Of a stretch of DNA of 11,156 nucleotides, positions 11,131-11,156 are shown piece after piece (the first letter of the stretch is position 1; every line of letters begins with the position of its first letter). This DNA is from CAZLLV01 sp964560325 (lineage in GTDB: Bacteria; Acidobacteriota; Thermoanaerobaculia; Multivoradales; DATKCC01). The DNA lies in NCBI GenBank assembly GCA_964560325.1, contig CAZLLV010000359.1:1-11156 (forward strand). The letters are read 5' to 3'. A program made the position numbers and the translations under genes. The notes under the pieces were generated by a model that saw only the letters and a list, made by a program, of their open reading frames with translations, searched no databases and had not been told where the DNA came from.

Positions 11131-11156
11131 TTTCAAGGGGTTTTTGGGGGGTCCAA

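Overview
This 11.2 kb window is bacterial chromosomal DNA of high G+C content (about 70% by eye). It is gene-dense, with long shadow frames opposite the real genes, sigma70-like promoters and an encoded CCA on its one tRNA. I cannot name the genus. The mix of a bactofilin, a GYF-AIM24 protein, selenoprotein use and extreme GC would suit an Acidobacteriota, Myxococcota or deltaproteobacterial-type genome; this is inference. All eleven protein genes that I call end in TGA.

Layout. 1-554: no convincing gene. 555-1133 (+): an exported peroxiredoxin-like protein whose frame is interrupted by TGA at 780-782, exactly where the family has the first cysteine of its W-C-P-Y-C motif. A stem-loop with a GGUCG loop starts 14 bases after the TGA. 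I read this as a selenocysteine codon plus SECIS element, so this is one selenoprotein gene and not two ORFs. 1152-2318 (-): a DNase I-like endonuclease/exonuclease/phosphatase family protein with more AT-rich codons than its neighbours, convergent with the selenoprotein. 2429-7113 (-): a tight four-gene operon transcribed leftward, made up of a divergent beta-ketoacyl synthase (TTG start), an SrkA-type kinase, a glutamine/methionine-type class I aminotransferase and an omega-amidase, with junctions of 1 bp gap, 4 bp overlap and 4 bp overlap. 7268-8308 (+): a GYF-AIM24 (TIGR00266) protein, divergent from the operon. 8375-8662 (+): a small conserved-looking hypothetical with an extended -10 box placed for a leaderless mRNA. 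8788-8863 (+): tRNA-Gly(CCC) with its own promoter. 8944-9528 (+): bactofilin, overlapping by 4 bp with 9525-10637 (+): alanine dehydrogenase. 10762-11130 (+): a small secreted protein with a well-formed promoter and a nearby perfect palindrome.

How the genes fit together. The aminotransferase and omega-amidase form the classical glutamine transaminase/omega-amidase pair: the first makes alpha-ketoglutaramate while aminating an alpha-keto acid such as the methionine precursor KMTB, and the second hydrolyses alpha-ketoglutaramate and pulls the reaction forward. Why a ketosynthase-like enzyme and a stress kinase share the transcript is not explained. The selenoprotein peroxiredoxin and the SrkA-type kinase both point to oxidative or envelope stress, but they are not in one operon. 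Bactofilin and alanine dehydrogenase appear translationally coupled. The standout observation is the unrecognised selenoprotein at 555-1133.
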